Positions 16,379-25,052 of a stretch of DNA of 47,859 bases are shown one piece after another. Position 1 is the stretch's first letter. The number at the start of each line of letters is the position of its first letter. The position numbers were made by a program, and so were the translations under genes. Origin of the DNA: Armatimonadota bacterium (lineage in GTDB: Bacteria; Armatimonadota; Fervidibacteria; Fervidibacterales; Thermosaccharophagaceae); NCBI GenBank assembly GCA_025062195.1, contig JANXAS010000023.1, positions 1-47,859 on the forward strand, in the 5' to 3' direction. The notes under the pieces were generated by a model. The model saw only the letters and a list, made by a program, of their open reading frames with translations, searched no databases and was not told where the DNA came from.

Positions 16379-18835
16379 CTAATTTTTGGCCAAGAAGAAG
16401 GAAATTATCCCAAAAAACATCGATATAGCCAGCAAGGAAAAGAAAATCCCTATCTTCACTGAGCTGGGCAAGAAAAGCATTAAAATAGTGTGGCTGCCAT
16501 TTGGGGCAAAAACTGCCCTCATAACGCAGTTAGCCGAATAAATTTGGAGTTGCTTCTTGCCGTTTAGGAATGCTTGCCAACCGGGGTAAAATGGGTCGGA
16601 AAGAATAATTAGCACATCATGCGAACTACTATATGAAATGATAACTCTTTCTGGATGGTGCTCCACCAATCTACAAGTGCCTGAATCTGCGGTGTTTTTG
16701 GTTGGAGAAGGCAAAAAAGTTTTTTGGGGAAGCTCTATATAGCTTAAGCGGCGAGGGTCAAAATTCGGGTTTTTAACGAGGAGCTGATAGGCTTCCCAAC
16801 CATCTTTGACGATTTTAAAGGAATCAGCAAAGAAAACTCTATGAAAGGCATGAGGGTTAAAGTATAAATGCGTTAGAGGATGAAGGCTTGGAATACGCTT
16901 TAGAGAGTGGTCATAAATTGGCAAAATGGAACCAACATACTTGACTCCCATTATGTTGAGCCATGGTTTTATTTCTTTAAGTGTCTTTCCGGGTTCATAA
17001 AGCAAATAAAGCCGCCTTTTTAACGGCAAGTTGCCACCAAACCCTCCACCCAAGTCATCCACTCTAAACATAGCTGGGATGTTAGATGGCAAAAGTTCTA
17101 AAACAACGCTAACGGCAATTTGGCGCCATTGTTCTTCAGTAAACCCTATAGCAGATTCTCCAGCCTGAAACCTTTTCATAGGCACCTTCACTCTGTATCC
17201 GAATCTGCGCGGGAAATCATCCCCTCCCTTTTGGGATTTTATATACGAAACTGACTTTGGTGTCTGAGTAACCAAAGGCACTGGGACAGTTTCCTGATAC
17301 TCCATGTGGTGAGAAAGCCTATGATAATCAAGGAAACAAACAATCGCCATTAATATTAAAAAAGCTTGCCTATTCTTATATTGAGGCACAAGGCGAGATA
17401 TAATAATGATTACTGCAAAAGATATTGAAGCTAACGCTATCATACCAACTTGCCCCCATTGTTCCTCCCAATAGGGACTTTGAGGGGCTTTAATCGTTTG
17501 TCTTGTATGAATGTAGACTGTTATGAAAGAAATTACCGGTATAATTAGCGAAAGTCCCAGAAGAATCATTTGGCGAGGTTCAAACAGCTTCTTAGCGTTT
17601 GTGGATTTTGAGCGGATAAACGCCTCTGCACCTAAGCCTGAAAGACATGCCAAACCGAAGCAATAAAGTAGCATAAAGCGAGCCGGACTTCTAAAGGCAG
17701 AAAAGCCCGGAATCAATTGGTATAAAATTTGATAAATTGGGTTTGCCTTTCCGAGAGCTAATAAGAAACTTATTACACACACTATTGCCCAAAAGCATGC
17801 CCATCCACTGAAACGAGATGAAAGCAGAGCATAAATGGAGAGAAGAATGGGTATCACACCCACATACGTTGTGAAAATTGCGAAGGAAAAGTTTTCAATC
17901 TCGGGTCGGTCATAAGCCCCATAAAGCGTGGGGAATAAGTTGGTGAGCAAAAAATGCTTTATTGGGAGAGAGCCAGAAGTGACAAACTCATAAGGAGCCT
18001 TCATAGGGCGATCGCCTAATGGAATCAATTCCAAAGTTGGCAGTAATTGTGCAGATGAAAGCAATGCACCAAAGCACAAGCTGAGAAAGAAGAGCAAAAT
18101 CGTTTTAGTTTTGACCGATTTATTTCCCCCAAATTTCTGCAAACTATAAGTTGGGACGCCTGAGGTATCATAATTTGGCGAGAGCTCATGAGCAGCTTTC
18201 TGCGCAAATAATGTAAAGAACAGGTAGCCAATCAAGAGCCAGAATGTATAATAAGCATATTGAACTCCGCCACTAAGAAACTGCAAAGTTATGCATGAAC
18301 CCATCATCAAAAACAGCACTATGCTCCCCCTCTTTTTAGCTTCATCATAGAGAAGCAAAGCTAAGGGCATCCAAGGCAATGAAAGTAAGTATATTTGAGT
18401 GCCCACATGAGTTTGAACAAATCCGCCAAAAGTGAAAACGAAAGCTGATAGAAAAGCACAAATAGGTTGGATTGACATGCTTCTTCGGGCAAAAATGTAT
18501 GAAAATGAAGCTGTCAAGAAAATGTGCAAGACTATTATACAATTTAGGGCAATTGGGGGCGGAAAAATAAGATAAAGGAGATGAAATGGGTAAAATACGG
18601 CTGATTGAACATCAGCCAAGAATGGCACTCCACCGAAAAGATGAGGGTTCCAAAGTGGTAGTTCACCATTAATTAGTCGTTCGCGAGCATAAATCCTCAA
18701 TGGGTAATGATAAAATCCAGTGTCACCAGCCATCAGTGTATGATTAAAAAGGATGAGATGAGGGAAGAAAACAAGGCAACAAAGACATATAGCCAACATT
18801 GCCAAAATGTCGTTGTTTAGACATTTCACTACCAT
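16379..18835 (-). CDS. YfhO-family polytopic membrane protein
   Basis: About 818 aa with many membrane spans in the first 530 residues and a large soluble C-terminal region before a last membrane pair. The N-terminal loop GDTGFYHYPLRIYARERLIN followed by GELPLWNPHLFGGVPFLADV, then FYPFHLLYLIFPP, is characteristic of YfhO-type proteins. These belong to the GT-C fold and are linked in Firmicutes to glycosylation of lipoteichoic acid or other surface polymers. The Asp in GDTGFYHYP is the likely catalytic-type residue of the first loop. The substrate here is unknown; with the GT-C-like gene downstream it probably forms a surface-glycan pair. The ATG at 18835 follows a weak GAG site; a GTG at 18838 is an alternative. 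Confidence 0.8.
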   Translation of the reverse strand: MVVKCLNNDILAMLAICLCCLVFFPHLILFNHTLMAGDTGFYHYPLRIYARERLINGELPLWNPHLFGGVPFLADVQSAVFYPFHLLYLIFPPPIALNCIIVLHIFLTASFSYIFARRSMSIQPICAFLSAFVFTFGGFVQTHVGTQIYLLSLPWMPLALLLYDEAKKRGSIVLFLMMGSCITLQFLSGGVQYAYYTFWLLIGYLFFTLFAQKAAHELSPNYDTSGVPTYSLQKFGGNKSVKTKTILLFFLSLCFGALLSSAQLLPTLELIPLGDRPMKAPYEFVTSGSLPIKHFLLTNLFPTLYGAYDRPEIENFSFAIFTTYVGVIPILLSIYALLSSRFSGWACFWAIVCVISFLLALGKANPIYQILYQLIPGFSAFRSPARFMLLYCFGLACLSGLGAEAFIRSKSTNAKKLFEPRQMILLGLSLIIPVISFITVYIHTRQTIKAPQSPYWEEQWGQVGMIALASISFAVIIIISRLVPQYKNRQAFLILMAIVCFLDYHRLSHHMEYQETVPVPLVTQTPKSVSYIKSQKGGDDFPRRFGYRVKVPMKRFQAGESAIGFTEEQWRQIAVSVVLELLPSNIPAMFRVDDLGGGFGGNLPLKRRLYLLYEPGKTLKEIKPWLNIMGVKYVGSILPIYDHSLKRIPSLHPLTHLYFNPHAFHRVFFADSFKIVKDGWEAYQLLVKNPNFDPRRLSYIELPQKTFLPSPTKNTADSGTCRLVEHHPERVIISYSSSHDVLIILSDPFYPGWQAFLNGKKQLQIYSANCVMRAVFAPNGSHTILMLFLPSSVKIGIFFSLLAISMFFGIISFFLAKN

Positions 18836-19112
18836 CACTCTCGGCTTTTCGGCATTTTTACAGCGAAGTCAACAATCCATGTCACCATTATGACGCGCTC
18901 TCATGACCTCGTAGTATCACGGGAGTTATGCAGTAATGTTGTTTTGTGTGGGCAGATATTAGTCTCCCGATAAACACAATAATTACGCAATTGATGGTGT
19001 TTTGCCTGGGCTGATGATATTCCAGCAAAATAGCCATTAAAATGGGGCAATTGATAAACCACCTTTATTAGGGGCTTTAGCCCAAAAAGATTTTTATAGT
19101 TCGCTTATAGTT

Positions 19113-19330
19113 CGCTCTTTGTTGTGAACATGTTGATTAGGTTCGTAGCATAGCGGCGTAAAATCAGCACATAGTCCTGTTGGATAATCAGCTTTTTGGC
19201 TCGGCAGTAGCCTTGCCCTCCCAATCCTCCGTCACAATTTTTTCCCAACTCGGAGGGCAAGCCTACTGGATTGCCAACTTTTTCTTCAAATTTTGTTGGT
19301 TCGTAGTAAGGCACGAAGCGGAGTGCCGTC
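19113..19330 (+). repeat. Cluster of two MITE left-end fragments around a Z hairpin
   Basis: 19113-19157 begins CGCTCTTTGTTGTGAACATG and continues GTTGATTAGGTTCGTAG, matching the left end of the element at 35391. 19190-19218 is a Z hairpin (AGCTTTTTGGCTCGGCAGTA followed by GCCTTGCCC). 19291-19330 (TTTTGTTGGTTCGTAGTAAG then GCACGAAGCGGAGTGCCG) is a second left-end fragment in the same orientation. This looks like insertion of elements into one another followed by decay. Confidence 0.55.
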
Positions 19331-19377
19331 AAATAAGTGCAAGTAGAACTGAACTATAGCATCGCACTTTGCACCAA

Positions 19378-19467
19378 CTTAACGCCACTTCGCCTTCGTG
19401 GCTAACTACGAACTTAACCGCATTCTTAACGCCACTTCGCTATCGCTTCGTGGCTAACTACGAACTT
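19378..19467 (+). repeat. Direct tandem duplication of a MITE-internal segment
   Basis: CTTAACGCCACTTCGCCTTC followed by GTGGCTAACTACGAACTT (19378-19415) is repeated at 19425-19467 with a 7-nt insertion (TATCGCT). The unit is the reverse complement of the TAGTTAGCCACGAAGCG segment inside the element at 35391. Confidence 0.6.
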
Positions 19468-19476
19468 GGAAAATTC

Positions 19477-19673
19477 TCGCCGAATGAATTCGGCGCTCAT
19501 TTTGTTTCGTCATCAACCACTGGCTAAAGCCAGTGGCATGTAACAAAGCGCGCTTTTTCAAAACCATGCTATGGGCTTTGGCTTATAGTGGCTGACGAAT
19601 TCTTGAGCGCCGTATTTAGACGGCGGTGATATTCTCTTCAATAGCTTTTTGGCTCGGCAGTAGCCTTGCCCCA
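19477..19673 (+). repeat. X-Y-Z composite repeat, forward copy
   Basis: X: GCCGAATGAATTCGGCGC (19490-19507 region) and CCACTGGCTAAAGCCAGTGG; spacer GCATGTAACAAAGCGCGC; Y: CTATGGGCTTTGGCTTATAG and GCCGTATTTAGACGGC; Z: GGCTCGGCAGTAGCCTTGCC. Same order as 14013-14216 but in the opposite orientation; the MITEs at 1750 and 23230 carry Y before X instead. Confidence 0.8.
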
Positions 19674-19742
19674 TGAAGCAACTCTGAATTCAGAACTCTG
19701 TATTCAAAATTCAACCTGGCTTGGTAGTGCAAAAAAGTGAAA

Positions 19743-19843
19743 CTGATTATATGTCAGGTATGGTGCGGTATTGTTGCCTTACTTTGCACTACGCATCACT
19801 CCGTGCCTTTACTGCGAACCAACAAACTTTTGAGTAAAGAGCG
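19743..19843 (+). repeat. MITE right half
   Basis: Matches the right half of the 35391-35561 element: GTCAGGTATGGTGCGGTATT, then TTACTTTGCACTACG, the CCGTGCC segment, and the end CAAACTTTTGAGTAAAGAGC plus G. No target duplication is seen with the left fragment at 19113. Confidence 0.65.
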
Positions 19844-19944
19844 ATGGCACAAATTGGAGATTGCAAGCTACAGATGGAAAGCTGATTCAACCTCACTATT
19901 GATGCACGCATTGTGCCCAATAAAATGTTCACGCCACCAACTGA

Positions 19945-21486
19945 CTACCCTAATGACCTTCTAATTTGACCTGCCTCCACGATGTAGCGCTGCAAACGCT
20001 TTTCATCACCACCATGTCGCCAAAGGCGATAGATGCTTGAAACCAAGTTGCGGTGTAAGTAGTGGTCAATATTTTTCGGTCCAAACTCTAATCCGAACAT
20101 GCGTTGGCATATCTCAATGTCCTCACGAATCTTGCTCCACAGGTTGGACTCTTTCTCCAACAAATCTAAGTTCTCCCAACAGAGAAAACCACCGGCTTGT
20201 TGAAGGTCAAATTTAATGTTACGGTAGTAGCGGAACAATATGTCAAGCAAACCCTTCTGCTCAGCTTGTATTAATCCTCTACCAACCCCGAAGAACTCTG
20301 GTGGGATGCCAAGCGAGTATAATACCGCCGTAAATGGTATAGCGCGAGGGAGAACTTTACCTCTCACACCCCTCGGATAACCGAACAAGCCTATGTGCAA
20401 CATCCGTTCTCTTCGGGAGGGGATAAGGGGTGCCAGCTCATTGATAAGTTCCGCTATGCCTTCAACTATCTCCTGGTATTGCTGGGTGAAAATATTGGCG
20501 AGTTGTATCAACTTCTCTTTATCGCCTTCCTGCCAACGCGGCTTTGAACCCCATTGGAAGCGAAGTGAGGAGTTCAGCTCTTGTATGGCTCTTTCAACAG
20601 CCTCCTTGGGATAGTCGTATCTGAACGCCGACTGTATCGTGACAGTTCGCACACCACTATACTCCGCTAAGAAAAGTTGTGCCGTAAATGGTGAAAGACC
20701 ACCTCTAAACGGCAAGCATCCAACACCAATTATTGGATAAACGGGTATACCGCTTTCCTCCTCAAAGTCAGCGAATTCGCACAAAGCGCTCTTTGCAGCT
20801 AAAACCGCCGTTACAATGCCGCTGTTCAAAGCAGGGTCAGATCTGGCTATGAAAGCTCGTATGTAAGGTGGGTCATCGCCAAACTTTTCCCTGTGTAACC
20901 CTAGATAATCATCCAGCAAAGTTTTGGCGTTTATGAGCAACTCGGGTATCTCAATCAAAGGTATGACTTGAAGCCTATATATCGGGCGAGCATTAACAAA
21001 TATCTGCCGTTCCCAATTGGCTGCAATTTCAAAAGTCTCCTGAAGATAAATCAACTTCCGGGCTTCATCGCACATTGGCAAAATGACCTCAAACAGCGGT
21101 GGAGAAAACATGTTAAGGTCGTTTGCGAGTTCGTCCGCCGTAAGAATGCTCATGTAAGCTCTCACCAGTCGGTAACTTCGCTCAAGCCAGATGTTAGGTA
21201 AGCGAAAAGTTAGAAAGACATCTCTACCCAATTGATGCTGCTGGAAGAAGTCAAGATGCTCACTGTAAAGCCTGTCAACAACGGCTTCGTCAACAAATTT
21301 CCCCTCCCAGTCCCACATGTATTCCTCGCAGCCCAATTCGGCAAAGTCAAGGTAACATTCGGAAACCTCGTCATAGGAACCGATGAAAGCATTTCCATCA
21401 GCTTTCCAGTATGGCGGCGAAGCATTGTCGGGATGCTGAGTCGCCATTGTTACAGGTATCCTTCGCTCAACAACATATTCGCTCAT
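19945..21486 (-). CDS. ppcA: Phosphoenolpyruvate carboxylase, archaeal type
   Basis: Fixes bicarbonate onto PEP to give oxaloacetate, an anaplerotic step. The sequence is of the short archaeal-type family (about 500 aa), not the roughly 900-aa bacterial enzyme. Evidence includes RRIPVTMATQHPDNASPPYW at the N-terminus, FAELGCEEYMWDWEGKFVDE, VFLTFRLPN, AFIARSDPALNSGIVTAVLA, GVGCLPFRGGLSPF and the C-terminal IPFTAVLYSLGIPPEFFGVG. Start: ATG at 21486 behind GGTGGTGAG; the frame is open to 21534 but without a ribosome site. The product is 513 aa, normal for the family. The gene stands alone between two repeat-rich gaps. This family is mostly archaeal with scattered bacterial cases, so transfer is plausible. 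Confidence 0.93.
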   Translation of the reverse strand: MSEYVVERRIPVTMATQHPDNASPPYWKADGNAFIGSYDEVSECYLDFAELGCEEYMWDWEGKFVDEAVVDRLYSEHLDFFQQHQLGRDVFLTFRLPNIWLERSYRLVRAYMSILTADELANDLNMFSPPLFEVILPMCDEARKLIYLQETFEIAANWERQIFVNARPIYRLQVIPLIEIPELLINAKTLLDDYLGLHREKFGDDPPYIRAFIARSDPALNSGIVTAVLAAKSALCEFADFEEESGIPVYPIIGVGCLPFRGGLSPFTAQLFLAEYSGVRTVTIQSAFRYDYPKEAVERAIQELNSSLRFQWGSKPRWQEGDKEKLIQLANIFTQQYQEIVEGIAELINELAPLIPSRRERMLHIGLFGYPRGVRGKVLPRAIPFTAVLYSLGIPPEFFGVGRGLIQAEQKGLLDILFRYYRNIKFDLQQAGGFLCWENLDLLEKESNLWSKIREDIEICQRMFGLEFGPKNIDHYLHRNLVSSIYRLWRHGGDEKRLQRYIVEAGQIRRSLG

Positions 21487-22037
21487 TTGCTCACCACCCA
21501 AAATACGAGTTTGCTCCAGCAAGGCTGGATTCAAAATACGCCCTTATGAGCATATGAGCAGTTGATAAAGATAACCGACATTGCCACCTTGCACCGTGAG
21601 CCATAAAAATATGCTAATCAATGATGCAACAAAAACGATGCCACACTACCACCACATAACATTTGACCTATGTAGCCTCAGAGGTTGCCCCCTAAACTGC
21701 ATTTAAATTTCGCCGCCAACAGGTGGCGACACTACATTGTGAGAGTTTTTCATCTCGTGATTCAAATGGCAGTCACGCTTTATCTCTTGAATAGACGCCT
21801 TCCTATAACAGCGAACTTAATCACGGCGCGTCTTCAAACATTATCCAAGCTATTTGAACTTATCTTCGCCGAAGCATTCAGTTTTAATGATAGCAACACT
21901 CGCCTATAAGTTTTGCCGGCGGCATCCCAAACCTTTTCCTCCAAACAACCGAAAGGTAGCCCTCATAAGTTACCTAAACCAGCAGCGCGTATGAGACTCA
22001 CCCTATAAATTCAAGACATCATTGCCAGTTACAAAAT
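21487..22037. other. 551-bp gap upstream of ppcA
   Basis: Contains a short CCAGCCTTGCTGG hairpin (about 21515-21527, in the ppcA leader) and a family-3 repeat at 21694-21791. From 21792 to 22037 I see no feature. No confident ppcA promoter was identified. Confidence 0.45.
21694..21791 (+). repeat. Family-3 dispersed repeat, copy 1
   Basis: Nearly 100 bp matching 46541-46643: TTTAAATTTCGCCGCCAA, an imperfect GTGGC hairpin, GTGAGAGTTTTT, TCGTGATTCAAA, and CTTTA...CTTGA. It is non-coding and has no relation to the X/Y/Z modules. Confidence 0.7.
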
Positions 22038-23108
22038 TCACACCCTCAACCACCTTCGGTAAACCTCTTCACAAAGTTGAACATCAATTATTGCGTCTTC
22101 ACCGGGCGAGCGAAACGGCTCGCCAGTTTGAAGGCAATGAACGAAGTGCTCGGCTTCTCGCTTGTATGACCATGACCATCGCTCTTTCGGGAACGGATGC
22201 AAATACTCATGTCTGTCGCCACCAATGTAAATCTCAACTTTGGCAGGCTGACTGCGCAAAAGCAATGGTGGCGACCACATATGAACCCAGCCTCGCTCAA
22301 AATAGACTTGTGTATGTTCATCCCAACTGTGATGGCGTATTGAACCACTCTCAAGCACAACCCTGATGCCAGCTACGCGCAATACAACTACCCCAGTGTA
22401 GCCGTCATCGTCAAAATCAACCCAAATAACTTGAGCGTCGCTGCCAGCATCAAGCAGCCAACGGGCAAAGTTGAATGCATGAACATATTGTTGCATGAAG
22501 CCAATGTAGCGTTGAAGATGCTCATCGTGCATCCACGACGGCTTAACAAAAGGTGGTTGCGGAACTGGTTCATCAGTTGAGATGAAAGGTGTATCAAGCC
22601 CACAAATCCAATCACCACCAAAGTAGTGAATGCGAACAAGCTTGATAGAACCAAGTTCACCAGTTTGACGAAACTTTGCTATCCACTCTTTCGCCAACTC
22701 ATAACCCGCATCGTAGCGCTTCATGTAAGCGACCATCAAAGGCGCCCCACTTTTTTGTGACGCTTCCAAAATCCGTTCTGCCTGTTCAACGCTGACAGCC
22801 ATTGGCTTTTCCATGAACACAGGTTTGCCCGCAAGCAACGCATCCCTTGCTATTTCGCCTTGGGCAGCAAAATGCGCCGACACTGCGACAGCATCAACCT
22901 CCGGGTCGGCGATAAGCTCGGTGTGATAGCGATAGACTTTCAAGATACCAAATTGCCTTGCAACTGCTTCGCCAAGTCTTTGTCTTGCTTCTGCCAAAGC
23001 GACAACTTGACAGTTCGCTAAGCTCGCAAAGTTGGGTAAGTGAACTTTCTGAGCCATGAAACCAGCCCCAACATAACCGAGACGAATAACTTCTCTAACT
23101 TCTCCCAT
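22038..23108 (-). CDS. Gfo/Idh/MocA-family NAD(P)-dependent oxidoreductase
   Basis: A 356-aa two-domain dehydrogenase of the glucose-fructose/inositol dehydrogenase family. The N-terminal Rossmann fold shows RLGYVGAGFMAQKVHLPNF (G-x-G-x-x-A type dinucleotide loop) and ends in the family motif FMEKPMAVS (EKP, Lys catalytic). The C-terminal alpha/beta domain has the large open sheet (LGSIKLVRIHYFGGDW through the end). Substrate is not predictable from sequence; sugars, inositols or sugar amides are typical. Start ATG at 23108 with CAGGTGATG about 5 nt upstream. It stands alone between repeat-bearing gaps, with no sugar transporter or isomerase next to it. Confidence 0.88.
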   Translation of the reverse strand: MGEVREVIRLGYVGAGFMAQKVHLPNFASLANCQVVALAEARQRLGEAVARQFGILKVYRYHTELIADPEVDAVAVSAHFAAQGEIARDALLAGKPVFMEKPMAVSVEQAERILEASQKSGAPLMVAYMKRYDAGYELAKEWIAKFRQTGELGSIKLVRIHYFGGDWICGLDTPFISTDEPVPQPPFVKPSWMHDEHLQRYIGFMQQYVHAFNFARWLLDAGSDAQVIWVDFDDDGYTGVVVLRVAGIRVVLESGSIRHHSWDEHTQVYFERGWVHMWSPPLLLRSQPAKVEIYIGGDRHEYLHPFPKERWSWSYKREAEHFVHCLQTGEPFRSPGEDAIIDVQLCEEVYRRWLRV

Positions 23109-23691
23109 CGCACATCACCTGCTTCTTTTTCTTCGGCTCTTTGCTGTAAGCTTTGGCGGTGCAGCAACATAAGTGTGCTGCTCCCGACCAGCATCACACA
23201 TCGTCGGCTATGGAAGTCAAAAACGAGAATGCTTCTTTACTTCCAATGCTGTTGGTGAATGCTTTTCACAACCATGCTATGGGCTAAAGCCTATAGTCCC
23301 TGATGAAACCAATTAGCGCTGCCTTCGGACGGCTTTGAAAATTATCGCCGAATGAATCCGGCGTTCCTTTGCTCCGTCATCAACCACCAGCTAAAGCCGG
23401 TGGCATGTGCAGCAGAGCACAAACAAACTTTGTAGTAAAGAGCGAACGAGAAAATCTATAGCGGTCGCCATTCACAGGCACCAGATGTTCCAATGTTCCA
23501 AACTACAGCTGCAGACTATACACAACGCTATCAAGTTTAAAACCCAACAATATTTCACGGCTAAAGGATTTCCATCCGAAGCCTTTTCTCACCTACTCAT
23601 GTTCTGTTTTTAAAGCCCTTCTCAGTTCCTTGTGAGCTACGGGTCAAACATTTCGCTCACTTTGCTCGCACCGCTCCGGCAACGGTATCTG
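23109..23691. other. 583-bp gap holding MITE copy 2
   Basis: The MITE occupies 23230-23444. The flanks show no other feature. The end of the symporter gene, just inside the coding region (23694-23708), has the palindrome GGCTCCTAAAGGAGC, which might act in termination, but no U-tract follows. Confidence 0.5.
23230..23444. repeat. MITE copy 2 with perfect 8-bp target duplication
   Basis: A 215-bp element flanked on both sides by AACGAGAA (23222-23229 and 23445-23452). Left end TGCTTCTTTACTTCC; right end, reverse complemented, CGCTCTTTACTACAAAGTTT. Internal order Y then X, as in copy 1: CTATGGGCTAAAGCCTATAG, a GCCTTCGGACGGC core, CGCCGAATGAATCCGGCG, CCACCAGCTAAAGCCGGTGG. It is alignable over its full length with 1750-1960. 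Confidence 0.88.
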
Positions 23692-24918
23692 TCAGGCTCC
23701 TAAAGGAGCTTCAACACTGCTTTGCTTTTCAAAATTCATTGCCCTTTGGACGACAGAGCACCCAATGATGTCGCCAAGGACATTTATGGTTGTTCGGAAC
23801 ATGTCAAGGAATCTGTCAATGGGCAATATGAGTGCTATACCTTTGAGGGGCAACCCAACAGATTGAAACACAAATGGCATTGTGACCAATCCACCAGCTG
23901 GAATCCCCGCAGCACCGATAGCAGCGAGGTTGGCGGTGATGAATATGAGAAGTTGCTGAGTGAAGGATAGATGGATACCGTATACCTGAGCGACAAAGCA
24001 GGCTGCCACAGCTTCGTAAAGTGCAGTCCCATCCATGTTGATGGTTGTTCCCAATGGCAAAACAAAATTGCGAACCTCGCTGTGAACACCGGCGCGCTCA
24101 GCGCACTCAAGCGTCACTGGCAAAGTGGCAGAACTTGAACTCGTTGAGAACGCAGTTAGCAATGCTGGCATGAAGTGGCGAAGATAACCGAACGGATGGA
24201 CGCGCGCAAAAAGGAGAGCTAAAACCGGCAGTGCAAACAGCCCGTGAATTGCTAACCCGAGAATAACGGTGAACGCGTATTTAGTCAGCGGAAGAAAAAC
24301 AGCCAAACCAAACTCAGCAGCAAGTCTAACAGCCAACCCAAAGACACCAACTGGAGCTACTGAGAGCAACCAATGGACAACGACCATCGTAACTTGCAGG
24401 ACTGAGTTTAGAAGCCGTTGGATAGGCTCGCCAACATCTTTTGCGCTTAGCAAAGCTGCACCGGTCAAAAGCGAAAGAAATATGAGGGCAAGCATCTCGC
24501 CCTTTGCGAGGGCTTCAATCGGATTGGCTGGAATGATGTTCAGCACAAGCGTTTTCAATTGCAATGGCGGTAGCTGTGGCGGCTTACCATCTCCAATTGG
24601 CAAGCCAGAGCCGGGTTGGATGACATTGACAAGCGCTAAACCAATCATAACGGCGATGGCATTGGTAACAAGGTAGTAAACAACTGTCCAACAACTGAGC
24701 CGAGATAAGCGAGCGATATCACTCAACTGGGCTACGCTTAAAGCGAGCGAACTGAAAATGAGCGGTATGACTACCATACGCAGTGCTCTTAAGAAAAGGT
24801 CACCCAATAAGCCACTCAGTTCAATCGGCGGTTGCCATCCCAATGATTTGAAGGCAAGCCCAACGCAGATGCCAGCCACAAACCCAATAAGAATTCGGAC
24901 TGCTAAGCTGCCCCCCAT
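23692..24918 (-). CDS. Dicarboxylate/amino acid:cation symporter (DAACS family)
   Basis: Secondary transporter taking up glutamate/aspartate or C4-dicarboxylates with Na+ or H+. The 408-aa length and about eight membrane helices plus two hairpins fit. Signature segments are the serine-rich hairpin loop (FSTSSSSATLPVTLECAERA), PLGTTINMDGTALYEAVAAC with the NMDGT cation-site motif in TM7, GIPAGGLVTMP (hairpin 2) and DRFLDMFRTTINVLGD in TM8 with the substrate-binding Asp/Arg region. Start ATG at 24918 with GAGG at 4 nt. It is divergent from the TPR gene. With PEP carboxylase nearby, a C4-acid link is possible but not shown; the Arg in DMFRTT would suit acidic amino acids or dicarboxylates. Confidence 0.93.
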   Translation of the reverse strand: MGGSLAVRILIGFVAGICVGLAFKSLGWQPPIELSGLLGDLFLRALRMVVIPLIFSSLALSVAQLSDIARLSRLSCWTVVYYLVTNAIAVMIGLALVNVIQPGSGLPIGDGKPPQLPPLQLKTLVLNIIPANPIEALAKGEMLALIFLSLLTGAALLSAKDVGEPIQRLLNSVLQVTMVVVHWLLSVAPVGVFGLAVRLAAEFGLAVFLPLTKYAFTVILGLAIHGLFALPVLALLFARVHPFGYLRHFMPALLTAFSTSSSSATLPVTLECAERAGVHSEVRNFVLPLGTTINMDGTALYEAVAACFVAQVYGIHLSFTQQLLIFITANLAAIGAAGIPAGGLVTMPFVFQSVGLPLKGIALILPIDRFLDMFRTTINVLGDIIGCSVVQRAMNFEKQSSVEAPLGA

Positions 24919-25052
24919 ATCGCCTCACGCTCCTATCTCATCGCGAAAGCGACATGATGAATAATAGCGTAAAGCGCACCCTCAAAAGCGCGCAGCTGCC
25001 AAACACGCAAAGTGTATCTCTTATGGGAAATTAAACTTGCGGGGTGATCGCA

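Larger units (their letters stand above)
18839..19944. other. 1.1-kb gene-free repeat graveyard
   Basis: From 18839 to 19069 there is no recognisable element except a loose direct repeat (TGTTTTGTGTGGGCAGAT near 18943 against TGTTTTGCCTGGGCTGAT near 19000). After that come nested pieces: a hairpin GGGCTTTAGCCC at 19071-19082, MITE left ends, a Z hairpin, a tandem duplication, a complete X-Y-Z and a MITE right end (listed separately). No coding sequence is supported. Confidence 0.6.

Noticed and set aside
18839-19944. tRNA or other structural RNA in the repeat-rich gap
   Set aside because: No T-loop (GGTTCRANTCC) or acceptor pairing was seen; the hairpins belong to the repeat modules.
23694-23708. 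Rho-independent terminator of the symporter gene
   Set aside because: The GGCTCCTAAAGGAGC palindrome lies inside the coding end and is not followed by a U-tract on the transcribed strand.
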